DNA from: Dryococelus australis
Lineage: Eukaryota > Arthropoda > Insecta > Phasmatodea > Phasmatidae
DNA: 64,000 nt
Direction: 5' to 3'
NCBI GenBank assembly: GCA_029891345.1
Contig: CM056993.1
Coordinates: 228,606,765-228,670,764 of the forward strand
The notes beneath the pieces are model-generated. The model was not told the DNA's origin, made no database searches, and worked only from the letters and a program-made list of their open reading frames with translations. The stretch's first letter is position 1; each line of letters opens with the position of its first letter. Shown here in pieces: positions 10,737 through 21,024 of this stretch. The position numbers were made by a program, and so were the translations under genes.

Positions 10737-11690
10737 ATGAGCTATAAAAGTATCGAGAGTTTTGAAAGACAAACTTTTTTTCCTCCAATTGTTCAAACAT
10801 GGGGGAATTTAAATATTTACAATAATAGAATTGAATTTGATATTCCTATAGGAGATGGCTTTTCTTTCCCAAAAGAAACTTATGTTTTGGAGCACTTTAG
10901 GTTACTAAAGAGTGATAAAGAAGGAGATGAGGCAAAATAAGCAATATTGGATAATATTGTAGTTTGTGCTCACTTTGTTCATAGTGGTAAAACAATGAAA
11001 TAAGCTATCCATTGAGATATCTGTTTGACTTTATTCATGATAACAATGAAATTTTCTGGAAAGGTGGTTATAAAATTACTTGCATTCGAAATTTGTCTGA
11101 TAACATTGTTTATGTGTTTAATAGACTAAGTTATGCTGATCCATGTTAAATTGTTATTCAAAAATTAGAAATTATGTGGCCAATAGTTGAATACGAATCT
11201 ATCACATAAATTGCAATTAAAGAAAAAATATACAAACATACAAAAATACCTATTAATATGTAATTATTAGCAATTTTTAGAATAAGAATTTCCTGCTGAA
11301 ACAACTGTTTTTAAATTTGATATAAGAGATCAGATTAATAATTTATAATTTGATATTCCTGATTTTGTAATTGTAGGCTATCAAACTAATAGAATAAATC
11401 GTGTTAAACAGTATGTACATGTTGATATGTTTGATCACTGTAATGTAAGAAATATTTATGTTAAAAACGAATGAAATGGAATTTTTTCCAAAGAAAATAG
11501 GAATCTAGATATTGAAAATGGCTTTTGTAATCAAATGTTTCTTGCTTATAATGATTTTAGAAATTCCAAATCAAAACTAGATACTCTATATAGAAATTCC
11601 AAATCAAAACTAGATACTCTATATAGTAATTCAAAATCAAAACTAGATACTCAATATAGAAATAATGAACTTGATAATAAAGTGGATATT
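10737..11690 (+). pseudogene. Major capsid protein (double jelly-roll, hexon-like) of Polinton, broken and truncated
   Basis: The start ATG gives MSYKSIESFERQTFFPPIVQ then TWGNLNIYNNRIEFDIPIGD, an open run of 67 codons whose end is TAA at 10,938. Further blocks in shifted frames are WKGGYKITCIRNLSDNIVYV, IMWPIVEYESIT, EFPAETTVFKF and IPDFVIVGYQTNRINRVKQ, followed by FDHCNVRNIYVKN. The last two are the most diagnostic. In Polinton major capsid proteins the C-terminal jelly roll carries P(R/D)(Y/F)VIxxxQTxRxN followed by FDHCNxRNxxxxLNSxxYPY. The motif that should follow (DLNLDF) is seen as RNLDIENGF at about 11,500-11,525. The tail then runs into an in-frame 33-bp repeat and similarity ends near 11,690, so the C-terminus is missing. 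The protein would form the capsid shell. Confidence 0.78.
11559..11657 (+). repeat. 33-bp tandem repeat, three copies, in the capsid gene tail
   Basis: Units start at 11,559, 11,592 and 11,625, each 33 bp. The first two are identical and the third has a few differences. Because 33 is a multiple of three the repeat keeps frame and encodes an 11-residue unit, (R/S)NSKSKLDT(L/Q)Y. It lies exactly where the capsid C-terminus should continue. Confidence 0.9.
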
Positions 11691-12159
11691 ACACGACATC
11701 TGCAGCCGTACTTGGTTCTTGTACAAGCTTCTACAAGCCCTGGTGCAAGAGCCGGTATACCAGCCGCTATATGAGCTGCCATGGAGGATTCATATTATAC
11801 AACAATTCGCGTGCTAGCATTTGGCACCCTCATTGCGTGCGCAGTGTGCGGTTTGTAGTATACGTGAACACCATTCGTAGAACTGCTACCAGTAAATAAC
11901 TTGTGAAGGCCTATAAAATACTAGCTAGCACATCTTAATATTGCTATATTACTGTTCGCCTTTTGCATAAATTATTTGCTTACTAGTATATTTTCATTAA
12001 TTTTCTTGAAAATGACCTGCAGTCACTAGAGTAGAGTGTGTTAATTTTAATTTTGACAAAAATTATTTTCCGATTGCAAAATATAGTTTTTTTTTTTCTA
12101 TATGTACAGGGATATTATCAGCATGTAAAATTTAATGATAAAAAAGTTGCGTTCGACAG

Positions 12160-12240
12160 GGTTGCAAACTCATGTCCCAAAGTCACGAATCCCGCAACTT
12201 TACCACTGTACCATTAGTTCAGACACCAGATGTTGTGGTT
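12160..12240 (-). repeat. tRNA-like SINE relic
   Basis: On the minus strand an A-box-like TGGTACAGTGGTAAAGT is followed about 40 bp on by an eroded B box (GAGTTTGCAACCC). The spacing suits a tRNA-derived promoter. Confidence 0.45.
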
Positions 12241-12454
12241 TATATACTGTATATAACATGCAGTTTTTAAATTAAGTTTTTCGTGCAGAAGGTAATGTTT
12301 TAAGTATTTATACCGGTTTTGAACAGTAATTAAAAGTAGTTATTGCCAATATTATTTGTCGTCGTATTTTATATCTATTTGAAATAGTTTCAACCTCACG
12401 TATGTAAATCCAAGATGGAGGCGTTCTTTTCAGTTTCTTTATCAACTCGTTTCA

Positions 12455-12535
12455 AGTAGTAGCCACGGGAGGGGCCCGGTATTGAACCTGTCACGAAAAA
12501 TAGGACGTGTCCAATTACCAAACCTGGGGGCATAT
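12455..12535 (-). repeat. tRNA-like SINE relic
   Basis: The minus strand has a T-arm/B-box-like AGGTTCAATACCGGGCC preceded by an A-box-like AGGTTTGGTAATTGGA about 45 bp upstream. The poor A box suggests an old SINE head, not a working tRNA. Confidence 0.4.
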
Positions 12536-13393
12536 TCTAAGTTTCGTTGGTAACTGCCCACGCCGTCATGAACCTACTGTCTCGCAGCAGACAAGAATTA
12601 TAGTCAGATCCAAAACGGTATTCAGAGTTATCAATCGTTTAGCACGGGGGCGCAATCGGGCATCTTCGGCTTACCGACCTACCCCACTTCAAGCCAGACG
12701 AGCATTTATGTCTCTTTGCGCACTGTTGACAACGTACCAGCAATACATTACAAGAATTACTTGTTTTAAAATTTCACAAGTCTGTTGAAAAAACATTACT
12801 TAAAGACACGAATCGTAAGCTTTGCATTTTTTTTAGCGTAAACAATAGTATATGATTACAAATACGTGTTTTTATAAGAAAATAACAGTGTATAGTTTTC
12901 GTTAATTTTGTAAGGAGTTTGAGAAACTGTGGTTGGTGGCCATGTTGAACAGTTTTTCCCCCCCTTCCTGAGATATAGATGATTACGTGTTACGGACGAG
13001 GCCCGTGTGTTTAGCAAACTATTTTTGTATGCGGAAAAGAAAATATTTCGCCATGGCTAATTAGAGGAATGTTAGCAGAAATTTATTTTAGATTTCACGT
13101 AAATCTGTCCTAAATAACAAAGAAGTGTACAAGTCTTAAAACGATTATATTAATATTCCTTACATTAGTGTCCGCCTAAGTGTACTGCAGAGCCATGGAA
13201 AACCTCGTGTTCAAGTGATTGCGAATTTTTAAAGAGTAAGTTTGCGTGTTTTGTAAATGTATTTGTAAACCGTTTATATAATTATTGAAATGCACGTGGC
13301 CTGAAAAAGCCGCACTTTCCATACTTTTGTAGTGAGTGAATAATATTTATTTGTCTATATCGTAAATTCAACGAGTGTAAGGTTAACTTCGGT

Positions 13394-13396
<3 letters not shown>

Positions 13397-13431
<35 letters not shown>

Positions 13432-13442
13432 CGTGTGTGTGT
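13397..13442. repeat. (GT)n microsatellite
   Basis: GT dinucleotide run with two GC interruptions near its 3' end. Confidence 0.9.
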
Positions 13443-14692
13443 ATCGCTGCATCTATACAAATACGAACATCGATGTGTAAGAATCGCGTTTTGTTTTTCA
13501 TTACGGTTAAAATTTTTGAAGTTAAATAATTTGAATGTTATTTCCATACAAGTAAAATTATTTTCCACTGCCCCATCAAAATACATAATATGCAAAACAA
13601 AATGCCGCACACTTGTAAGAACATAAAAATAATGTCGTCTCACGAAATACGTGAACGTGAAATTACATGATTTTGGCTTAAATTTGCTTCATGTTTGAGA
13701 TATAATATTGAGGCTTCTAGAAACATGAAAAACATGGTTTAAAAAGATCAAATTACTTGATTTTGAGCTTAAATTTCTTGGTTTTTCATTGAGTTTCAGA
13801 TTTGAATTTTTAATTTTTTCTTTTACTTTCATTTAAAAAAAAAAAAACAGAAAATAGTTATGTTAGTTTTTTTCTGTACTTTTAGTGGAAATTGTATATT
13901 TAAAGTGAGTTGTGCTAGCTTCCAAATTTCCTAATACTTTTTGCCGGAAAAGATAAAAGAAAAAACAATTATCTATGACTCTCTTTTTTTACTTTTGTCA
14001 TATTAAGTGTATTCTTGGGAGGAAAAAAATGGTGGAAATGGTCAAATATCGCAGTTTCAAAGTTTGCCTATGCTGTTTCCTTAAGTGACAAGAGAAAAGT
14101 ACAAATATACGGGAGTAGTTTAATCTGTGGGCTTTCAACAAGTGTAATAAAACCGCTATGTTACAGATCTAATTTACACAGTTGAGCGCCACGATGAAAA
14201 CACTGCAAGCCTTGCGCGTAAGAGCGATGAGTCGCTAGGCGTGCGTGTTTGGGTATCCCGTATCGCTCCCTCGCTTCACGGCCTTGGACGCAGCATGGGT
14301 CCATAACACTCGTTAACAGTTTCGGGGAGAAACGTGTATATCAAACACTCCTCTGCAATGCTGATAAAGTGGCGCGAGCAGGCGGTATCTGTAAGGAACG
14401 TTAGTGGCAAGTGTTGCCCAGACCTCGCGCCTCGCTCGCTGCCAATAACTTGTACACCCCTGCTGCTGCAGTTCGTGCTCAGTGAATGCCGTCCTCAGAG
14501 AACTCAAGAGATTATAATGCCCTTCCACTTTCCCCTCCCTCATAATCTACCCCCCTCACCAAACTCCAGATGACAACCCGGCCGCCCCCAAGACACCATG
14601 TTAGGTTCTTGAAGAGACGGCGTGCCATTGTTTGTTTACACGACTCTCTGTCCCTCTCATTCTATCACTCGCTCACTCCCTGCCACTCTCAC

Positions 14693-14693
14693 T

Positions 14694-14761
<68 letters not shown>
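14693..14761. repeat. (TA)n(CA)n compound microsatellite
   Basis: A TA run switches to CACACACACA at about 14,751. Confidence 0.9.
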
Positions 14762-15008
14762 GTGATAATGTATTCGTGCTTATTCTATCCCAGAGTGGAA
14801 TCGTGTTTAAACTGCTGCGCCAGAACAGGTGGTTATAGTGTCTCGCAGCAATTGCTCATTTGAAAATTTATTACATCGACAATACACGCTCAGTTATTTC
14901 ACACCATTATTTCAGTATTATTTTGCATTGTGCGTAAAAGGCTGTCTTTAAAACATAATAACATAGTTCGTATGAAGGAGTGCAGGCCGCAAGAATTAAC
15001 ACAAGTTA

Positions 15009-15014
15009 AGAGAG
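15009..15014. repeat. Left target-site duplication of element 2 (AGAGAG)
   Basis: The AGAGAG copy immediately precedes AGTAGTAGGGGC and matches the hexamer after the opposite end at 33,424-33,429. Six base pairs is the diagnostic duplication length for Polintons. The sequence is low-complexity, so part of the match could be chance, but both copies sit exactly at the inverted-repeat boundaries. Confidence 0.85.
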
Positions 15015-15945
15015 AGTAGTAGGGGCATGCCGATTTCACCCCACCATGAATTAGTTATGATTAATTTATGGATTATCGATTTTATCGAAAGGGTTAATCC
15101 TGAATCCGATCTTAACTCGATTAAAATTGAAATGGTGGAATTGATTGAAAGGTTTGAAATATTTGAAAGGGTCAAATTTATCGAAAGGATTAAATGTATT
15201 TAAAGGATTTTTTCCCTAAATTTTGTTATTGTACTTCTTTCTTTATTTTTGGGAGGGGTTAGCAGGAGCTTTGTACCATGTTGATGCAATGAAACATTAC
15301 ACACGAGGGAAAAAATTATTTCAGAGTGTTCTACATATGAATAAATTACTCGCATCGAATCGCAAATTTCAAATGCTCACAACTACATCAAAAAATAAGT
15401 GCAATTATGTGACTCATCAGTATGGAATTAACCATTGCATGATTTTATTACCCCACGCTGTATGCTAGCAATATCATTTACACGACATAAGTATTACATA
15501 ATTACATGAGTATGGAAATAACAATCTACAACAAAATGTCCCTATAAATTAAACAAATAAAATATATATGACACCTCTCACACATACCTTACATGTTCCT
15601 CTTCCTGTGAAAATGTGCGAGGAGGAACTTTAGAAATGTAATCCACATGTAAAAAGAAATTAATTGATTAACATGAGTAATAAAATTCCACCTCTCCCAA
15701 AACACGTCTGTACGACTGCGAGGTTGCTGAAGAAATGACACTGGTATATAATTTGCGGAGACTTATAAGCAAGATAAGATATGTTGAGCATGACCAACAT
15801 CTGTCCACCTCGGAGGTCACTTCTTAAAGGCAACTGAGTAGAAATTTATGACTGTCAGAACATATTTCCCCACCAAGCTACTATTAACAACTTTATTCGT
15901 CCTACAAGTACATGAATGTACAGGCATGCCAGAGAAACCTTTTGT
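15015..15945 (+). repeat. Left terminal inverted repeat of element 2
   Basis: Aligns by eye, in inverted order, with 33,423 down to about 32,085. Shared blocks include the outer 20 bp, a TTTATGGATTATCGAT block, an ATGTCCCTATAAATTAA block at about 15,536-15,553, an ACATGT-CCTCTTCCTGTGA block at about 15,593-15,612 and a GTAGAAATTTATGACTG-like block near 15,840-15,855. Near the outer end GAAAGG occurs at 15,087, 15,147, 15,165 and 15,183, followed by TAAAGG at 15,201, i.e. three successive 18-bp steps. Relative to the right copy it lacks about 300 bp near 15,285 and about 60 bp near 15,825. Confidence 0.9.
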
Positions 15946-17580
15946 GGTGGGGGTGGGGGGATCCCCATGAAACTAATATATATTTTTCTCAACGGCTCTG
16001 TGTTTTTTTTTCTCCACAAATTATATGTCGCACATTATTATCTTTGTTACTTCATGGTAAGTTAATGTACACAGTGATTTTAAACATTTTTTTTCCTCTC
16101 TCAGATTCTTAATAACTGAAACACGTCATAGCCATGAGTACATTGAAGACTAAAGTAGATTTTACATAATTTATAAGGACAATGTCTAAAGTTAATTTAA
16201 ATAAAAATGAGCTGCAACATGTTTGATATATGATTTTTTTTTCAAGAGCACTTTGTGAAATATTATAACAATTAACAAAATTTACAAGTAATTTTCCATG
16301 GAATAATATATTTACATACAGTAATAGTAATGAAAATAATACAATATTAGTAATATGGAAAGATATGTTGAACATGCATACCTAAATGTAAATTGTTCAT
16401 TGTTTCATTAGTAAATATTTGTAATTTTGAATTGCAATATATATATCTGTTTGAAGCATTATTACATAGAACAGAGACATCTTAAAATATCACATGGCAT
16501 TAACCTAAAGACATATGACAAGTGATCAATAAATACACTGAAAATTTATTCCACTACTTTCCCAAATAAGGCCTTTCTTTCATCCTTGTGGGAAATAAAT
16601 TCTCTCAATATATTATTAAGATTTAGTACACTAGTTCTCTAATTGTGGACATGAAGTAGCATAATATGTGTTAGATATTTCTGCTTCATGGTGGCACACA
16701 GATAAGTCTTCAAACCACGGAGGTTAGAAACTGGACAATAATAAAATAAAAGTAATCACACTTTCATTCTGCACTATATAATACTCATTGCATACATACA
16801 CTACACTGTACATCTGCATCAACTACAAACAGAAAAGGAGTGAAGGCCAGGTGGACACAAATTAATTGCTATTGTTCATACCTGCTGGAAGAATAGCATT
16901 TCTACACAGGAGGGTAGTTATGAAGAACACGATATACAGAATGTAGATAATGCGCAGACACCAATGTGACAGCATGTGAAAAGGGGAGCAGATTAGTCAT
17001 GGCACTGCTCGTGACTTGTATTGAGTTAACTGCCATCTCACTCCCGTCCTCGCATTCGACAACTGGACTATTATATCGGCAACACACATTGGTGTGAGGT
17101 TCAACATGCTAAAATTAAAACTTTCATGGCTGCATGGTGTTTTATGATGTAATGAAGGCGTAGAATCGAAGGTACGCTACAGAGTTAATTTTTCGAAACT
17201 TCTGCACAAAAAAAGTTGGGGGTCAAAAAACCCAGTTTGCCTCCCCTTCAAAATGAGTGGGGGGGAACTACCCCTTCCCCCCAGCTGTGGCACCAGTGTG
17301 AATGTATAAGAGTTTAAAATTTAAAAGTAACGTTCTTACTACAAATGTTTTCCATTAAGTCTGCAAAATTCACAGCACTTGTTAACACAAACAAAAGTGG
17401 AAAATGGTATGATGTTCCGTCGACCAATCTCAGAAATGCACTTGGGATGATTATAAAAATAGTGAACACACTATATCGGGCTATCACACAAAAATTTATA
17501 TTTTCTGATAAATTACAAACCTTATAATATTTCACATTATAGTTTACTAATACTGTGAATTAGATCTGAACCCCTGAGCA
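15946..17580. other. Element 2 interior without recognisable genes
   Basis: AT-rich. Short frames on both strands (for example 16,109-16,375 minus and 16,902-17,087 minus) show no domain, and their hydrophobic or T-rich composition follows the base composition. Confidence 0.4.
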
Positions 17581-17616
17581 TATAATATCGGGGCTACTAC
17601 ACTCCGAAGCCCAGTG
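17581..17616 (+). promoter_or_regulatory. Putative core promoter: TATA box plus CAGT initiator
   Basis: TATAATAT at 17,581-17,588 and CCAGTGTA at 17,611-17,618, with the initiator A about 32 bp after the TATA start. A Ser/Pro-rich reading frame begins about 30 bp downstream at 17,645. The same layout recurs at 19,085, 21,025 and 24,622 in this element. Confidence 0.45.
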
Positions 17617-17644
17617 TATATTACGGAGCTATTGAAGTATACAT

Positions 17645-18016
17645 ATGTCTAGTCCAAGCTTCTATGAACAACTGAAGATGATGGAACCCCTCGAAAAGCC
17701 CTGCATCACTCTGGCCAAGGCCAACCACCCTCTGCCCTCGATTGTCAATTTTTCGCCAATGAAGCAAGATGGCGATGACTGGTTAGATACGGCCACAACA
17801 ATCCCGAGCTCCCAACAACCCCCCCCCCCCCATCAACACTTTTCACCTCCTCCCCTCGCCAGAGCGACATGTCCTGGGGTCATTCGCCCGTCTTCATCGA
17901 TTATCAATTTTTCGCCACTGAGGAAAGATGGTGACATGCTAGAGAGCTTCACATTGCTGCCGCTTGCCTGTAGGCATCCCCTACCCTCCACCCCTCATAA
18001 GAGAGATGTGTCGTGA
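17645..18016 (+). CDS. Unidentified Pro/Ser-rich protein with a repeated NFSP motif
   Basis: A 123-codon frame starts 30 bp after a plausible TATA/initiator promoter. It contains two copies of a short unit: LPSIVNFSPMKQDGDDW at about residues 31-47 and SSSIINFSPLRKDGDML at about residues 84-100. The linker between them is Pro/His-rich, caused partly by a poly-C run at 17,820-17,831. The 'SI(V/I)NFSPx(R/K)xDGD' unit looks like a duplicated short linear motif. After the stop a second frame (17,964-18,239) continues with similarly hydrophilic sequence, so a frameshift at the end is possible. No family is recognised. It could be a cargo gene of the element or chance. The internal duplication and the promoter favour real coding. 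Confidence 0.4.
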   Translation: MSSPSFYEQLKMMEPLEKPCITLAKANHPLPSIVNFSPMKQDGDDWLDTATTIPSSQQPPPPHQHFSPPPLARATCPGVIRPSSSIINFSPLRKDGDMLESFTLLPLACRHPLPSTPHKRDVS

Positions 18017-18239
18017 GGTCAAGAACCTTGACCATCCCTCCCCCCTACAACAGAAGCCATCTTCGCACACAAAGTCAGTTTCTTCTGCAGTTTCAACCCC
18101 AGTCTGTTACACATTTTTTCGAATATCTCGAGAGCATGACTATCGACACACCCCACCCTCGCTGCTGATCCAAGGTCACACAGGAGTCTGGCATATTTCC
18201 AGCAAAATTACAAATAACAATGAAATTTTATATCCCTGA

Positions 18240-19084
18240 AATAAAGTTTCTTTAATCCTCGAGTTAATCCCCAGATTTACCATTCCAACAAGTGTGTATT
18301 TGAATCAGAACAGAGAAAAACATGACATATTTGATTCAATTGAAAAAAAAATTACAAGTATTCAAACAATGTATATATATATAATTATTCGTCCAGCAGA
18401 CAATAATACCTATTTCATGTGTAGTTTTTCACAGCCAAGAATTTATGTACAGTACTATCATATAGGAAAAAATATATATAAGCTCGCTAAATTTTAATAT
18501 TATTTGTTAAATAATAATTACTTCAAAATTTATTTGTGAAAGGGAGTCGACTACAGCGACATTTTTTTTTACAAAAGATACAGGGACGAGTCATTCTAAA
18601 ACCTCGTGGACAATACCAGGTAACAAAATGCCAAGAATATAGTATGTGGGGAGCGAGCGAAATTTAAGTCTTGAGAGCCGATGTCTGTGAAGCAAGGTGA
18701 GTATGGAGCCATGCCGGGCCCAGTTGTGCGCGACTAGGGAAATGAGAGAGGTCTCCGATAAAACCCTTGTATCAGCAGCAACGTCTAACATTACTTATAC
18801 ATGTTGCACATTTTTTTATGGTGTCACCCACCTGCGAATGTGAGCATGCTAACTGCTCAACAAACGCTGTCCATCTCTATATGTCTAACCAACAACTTTC
18901 CAACAGCAAAATGTACTCCATTTAAATGAAATGTATATATTTGAATATATTTAATGTTTTAAGAGTTTCCGATGTAAGTTTAACGAAACAGTATGTAAAC
19001 AGGCAGAAATTATGTATTTTGGAGTTGGAATATAGCGATTTTCGACATTATTCTTACTTTTTTACTAAAGGGTTCTAATTCTTG
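18240..19084. other. No recognisable feature
   Basis: AT-rich. A 67-codon frame at 18,294-18,497 (+) and a 66-codon frame at 18,591-18,791 (-) have no recognisable motifs. A short GC-richer stretch lies at 18,640-18,740. Confidence 0.35.
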
Positions 19085-19117
19085 TATATAAGGAGGGATA
19101 ATTAATTTTTTTCAGTT
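19085..19117 (+). promoter_or_regulatory. Putative core promoter: TATA box plus TCAGT initiator
   Basis: TATATAAGG at 19,085-19,093 and TTCAGTTTT at 19,111-19,119. The initiator A at 19,114 is 29 bp from the TATA start, a textbook arthropod arrangement. The next ATG in a long frame is at 19,146. Confidence 0.55.
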
Positions 19118-19145
19118 TTAACTCGGCATCTGCTAAGGTCGCTTC

Positions 19146-19520
19146 ATGTGTGACCATGTACATTACAGTAGCACAGAGAGTGATGTCAGGCATCGATTGC
19201 AACACCAGGCACCTTCACCAAAGGGAAGCATTGTCATTAATGGCAAGTGTTTAAAATGTGAACGACGCCAGGCATCCACTACAACAATAGGCATACAACA
19301 AGTCGACTACAATGCCAGGCGTCCATCACGTCGACTACAATGCCAGGCATCCATCATGTCTACTAAAGCTCCAGACGTCCATGCCGAGAACAATGCCACA
19401 CATCTACAATCTCTACGACAACTTTGCTACATCTTGATCATCATCAATGCAGAATTTACAGGGCATTCTATCTCTGCATCAGCTCGCAACAGGTACAATG
19501 CATTAAGGTCACCACTTTGA
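19146..19520 (+). CDS. Unidentified small basic protein over a DNA tandem repeat
   Basis: 124 codons, with its first ATG about 32 nt after the putative initiator at 19,114. The product is rich in Arg, Gln, Ser and His. Its centre is encoded by the 28-bp repeat at 19,302-19,357, giving PSRRLQCQAS-like sequence in changing frame, because 28 is not a multiple of three. The C-terminal third (LRQLCYILIIINAEF) is more hydrophobic. No domain is recognised. Because the repeat is not frame-conserving, coding status is uncertain and the transcript might be non-coding. Confidence 0.35.
   Translation: MCDHVHYSSTESDVRHRLQHQAPSPKGSIVINGKCLKCERRQASTTTIGIQQVDYNARRPSRRLQCQASIMSTKAPDVHAENNATHLQSLRQLCYILIIINAEFTGHSISASARNRYNALRSPL
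19302..19357. repeat. 28-bp tandem repeat, two good copies plus eroded neighbours
   Basis: GTCGACTACAATGCCAGGC followed by (G/A)TCCATCA begins at 19,302 and 19,330. Looser copies of the GCCAGGCATCCA core occur upstream at about 19,186-19,215 and 19,267-19,280. The reverse complement core CCTGGCATTGTA also appears in the array at 51.7 kb. Confidence 0.75.
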
Positions 19521-19658
19521 CAATTGTGACTCTGAATGTGTTGAAACATTCAATGCTATTTTAGCTTATGGGAAGATGAAAACACTATTGAGTGTTCTCA
19601 ATTGCGAGTGTTAACGAAATAATGACTAATTTCTTTTGCAGGCCACAAAATATAATTA

Positions 19659-19913
19659 GTGTATCCGTTCCTTGGTGAACATTTACAAGCTTATAAGGAT
19701 ATCGAATCCTATTTGCCATGTGATGACTCTCCTTACAGCATTCCTGCCTTTGCCAATGATGGGAACTTGCAACACATGAGGAGGGATTGTATGTCGCACA
19801 GGCTGGAACATTTACTTGAAGCTAGAATCATTCCAGATATAGCAATGGGCTCATCTGGAGTCGATGAAGTAGATTCCGAGGCGAGCACTGTCATCTTATT
19901 AAATGATATATGA
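19659..19913 (+). CDS. Unidentified acidic protein
   Basis: 84 codons, hydrophilic and acidic (SYLPCDDSPYSIPAFANDGN; later SSGVDEVDSEASTVILLNDI). Composition and third-position variety are more like coding than the AT-rich surroundings. No recognised motif. It ends 9 bp before a short GA run. It lies just upstream of the next remnant in the same orientation and may be part of a polycistronic or spliced gene. Confidence 0.4.
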   Translation: MYPFLGEHLQAYKDIESYLPCDDSPYSIPAFANDGNLQHMRRDCMSHRLEHLLEARIIPDIAMGSSGVDEVDSEASTVILLNDI

Positions 19914-19966
19914 GAGAGAGAGAGACTTTTTTGTAAATAGTGCATAAAAAAATTATGTAAAAAATT

Positions 19967-20402
19967 ATGTGCTACATGCGGGGTTTCGAAAATTACCAAG
20001 ACAACTCCTTTGTAATTAAGGAGGTTGGTATTTCTTATGGAACTGATACTGTTGACTTTAAAGTATTATGCTCTAAATTTATCAGAACTTGGTACAGTTT
20101 AAAACCTAAAATTAAAATGATGTTTCGGGAACAGACCTACAAGCTACATAACCTGAAATGAGATGCTAGTGACATAGCTTACGAAAAATGTTTTCAATAT
20201 GTAAATGATTCGTTACTTGAAGACTACCCCATACACGTACTTGGAAAATTGCAGAAGTAAATTTAAAAATTTAACCTATGCAGAAGTAATAAATATCAGA
20301 AGATATCATGACTGTTGGAGTATTAATTCAATAGTCATTCACTATAAAACAAATCACTGTGAGGAAAAAACATTCTGCTCACAATGTAAAAGTGAAGCTT
20401 GA
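19967..20402 (+). pseudogene. Unidentified coding remnant (KEVG / HVLGKxQK type)
   Basis: Reads MRGFENYQDNSFVIKEVGIS, then VDFKVLCSKFIRTWYSLKP and YKLHNLK, stop, then DASDIAYEKCFQYVNDSLLE and DYPIHVLGKLQK. A shifted frame continues FKNLTYAEVINIRR and ends C-x-x-C-like (FCSQCKSEA). The overall pattern is a beta-rich start, then a (H/W)xLxW-type block, a helix, then HVxGxxKxxxL. It reminds me of an uncharacterised exonuclease-like protein family common in insect and virus-related datasets, but I cannot confirm that without a search. Broken by one in-frame stop (20,159) and at least one frameshift. Confidence 0.4.
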
Positions 20403-20498
20403 AGAGAATATTTATACCAACATCGTAGCTATTTGAGAAATATTATTTTTTTTTAGGATAAATCGTTTGTTCTAGGTAGAGTAAGATTTAAAAAAAAA

Positions 20499-20923
20499 AT
20501 GGAGAAACTCGACCTAGAGAAAAGGATTCCACTATTTTTCGAGGATACAAGAAAGTATGGTTCCAGTCTCTAGGCAACATATACTTTCAAACACAGATGT
20601 GTAACAGAGCTGAACATTGGAATTTCGCAAAAAGTTTCGGAGAAAGGCTGTGTACAGAATGAGTGCTGTGTCTTGAAGAAGACTGTCCTGTTTTTAATAT
20701 GCGATCTGACAGCGAACTCCCATGTTCTGCTTGGGACCTATGTTTTAGAAATCGCAGTGCAGACAAAACCAAAGAACCAGGTTTTTATCAAATAAAATAT
20801 ATCTTGATTAGAGAATTTTTCGACACCACCACCATCTTATGGGCTGAAATATGTAATAATAAGGAACACATCATGCAAATCCAAGGCAGTATTGGCCTTT
20901 TAAGAGTGCAATGTGGAATGTAG
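20499..20923 (+). pseudogene. Tandem family member 1 (unidentified, Cys/Trp-rich)
   Basis: Starts MEKLDLEKRI, then frameshifts. The conserved part reads GYKKVWFQSL, then QMCNRAEHWNFAKSFGERLC, a stop, then CLEEDCPVFNMRSDSELPC. The tail has YILIREFF, ILWAEICNNKEHIMQI and ends at TAG 20,921. It aligns along its length with the copy at 21,062-21,526: GY(K/R)(K/Q)VWF, then (Q/H)MCN..(E/D)HW.F, then C....C.V(F/Y)N(M/L)R.D(S/T)(E/D)LP, then (I/L)REF/Y, then a W-x-E-x-x-N block. This is clear paralogy. No known family is recognised. The spaced Cys, His and Trp residues could bind metal, which is inference only. Confidence 0.6.
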
Positions 20924-21024
20924 GACTGTGAGGTTTGGAACAGCATTGTTTGTTTCTGTAAATTCGATCTTACAAACTTGTAGCTGAAGAACTAATTTTA
21001 ACACAAACTGGAAGAACATCTGTC

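Larger units (their letters stand above)
1..11690. mobile_element. Degraded Polinton/Maverick relic (element 1), left end outside window
   Basis: Within this stretch I can read the hallmark set of Polinton proteins: penton-like minor capsid, packaging ATPase, integrase with chromodomain, adenain-like protease, PLA2-like capsid protein and major capsid protein. Polintons are 15-20 kb self-synthesising DNA transposons related to adintoviruses. All frames carry stops or frameshifts, so the copy is dead and old. No DNA polymerase B is visible; it may be outside the window or lost. The right boundary is set where major-capsid similarity stops, near 11,690, and no terminal inverted repeat was found there, so that end is probably truncated. 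SINE and AT-rich insertions separate the left part (1-3,061) from the integrase-to-capsid part (4,820-11,690). The two parts could therefore be two fragments of one insertion or two different copies. Confidence 0.8.
11691..15008. other. Flanking DNA between the two Polintons
   Basis: No recognisable gene. It contains two tRNA-like repeat relics on the minus strand, two microsatellites (listed separately) and poly-A/T tracts. There is a GC-richer block at about 14,180-14,640 with overlapping frames on both strands and no motif I can name. This block is unlike the AT-rich surroundings and could be an eroded repeat or a former promoter. Confidence 0.5.

Noticed and set aside
13383-13643. Overlapping frames on both strands across the (GT)n tract
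   Set aside because: Cys-Val and His-Thr runs come from the dinucleotide repeat.
14180-14640. CpG-rich promoter or host exon
   Set aside because: Base composition differs from the surroundings, but there is no core promoter motif, no splice-site-bounded frame and no recognised protein.
15946-19084. Integrase or capsid genes of element 2
   Set aside because: Searched for WQxDL, SVVERFN, chromodomain EYLVEKVL, GTHW, Walker A and FDHCN patterns on both strands. None seen, so not called.
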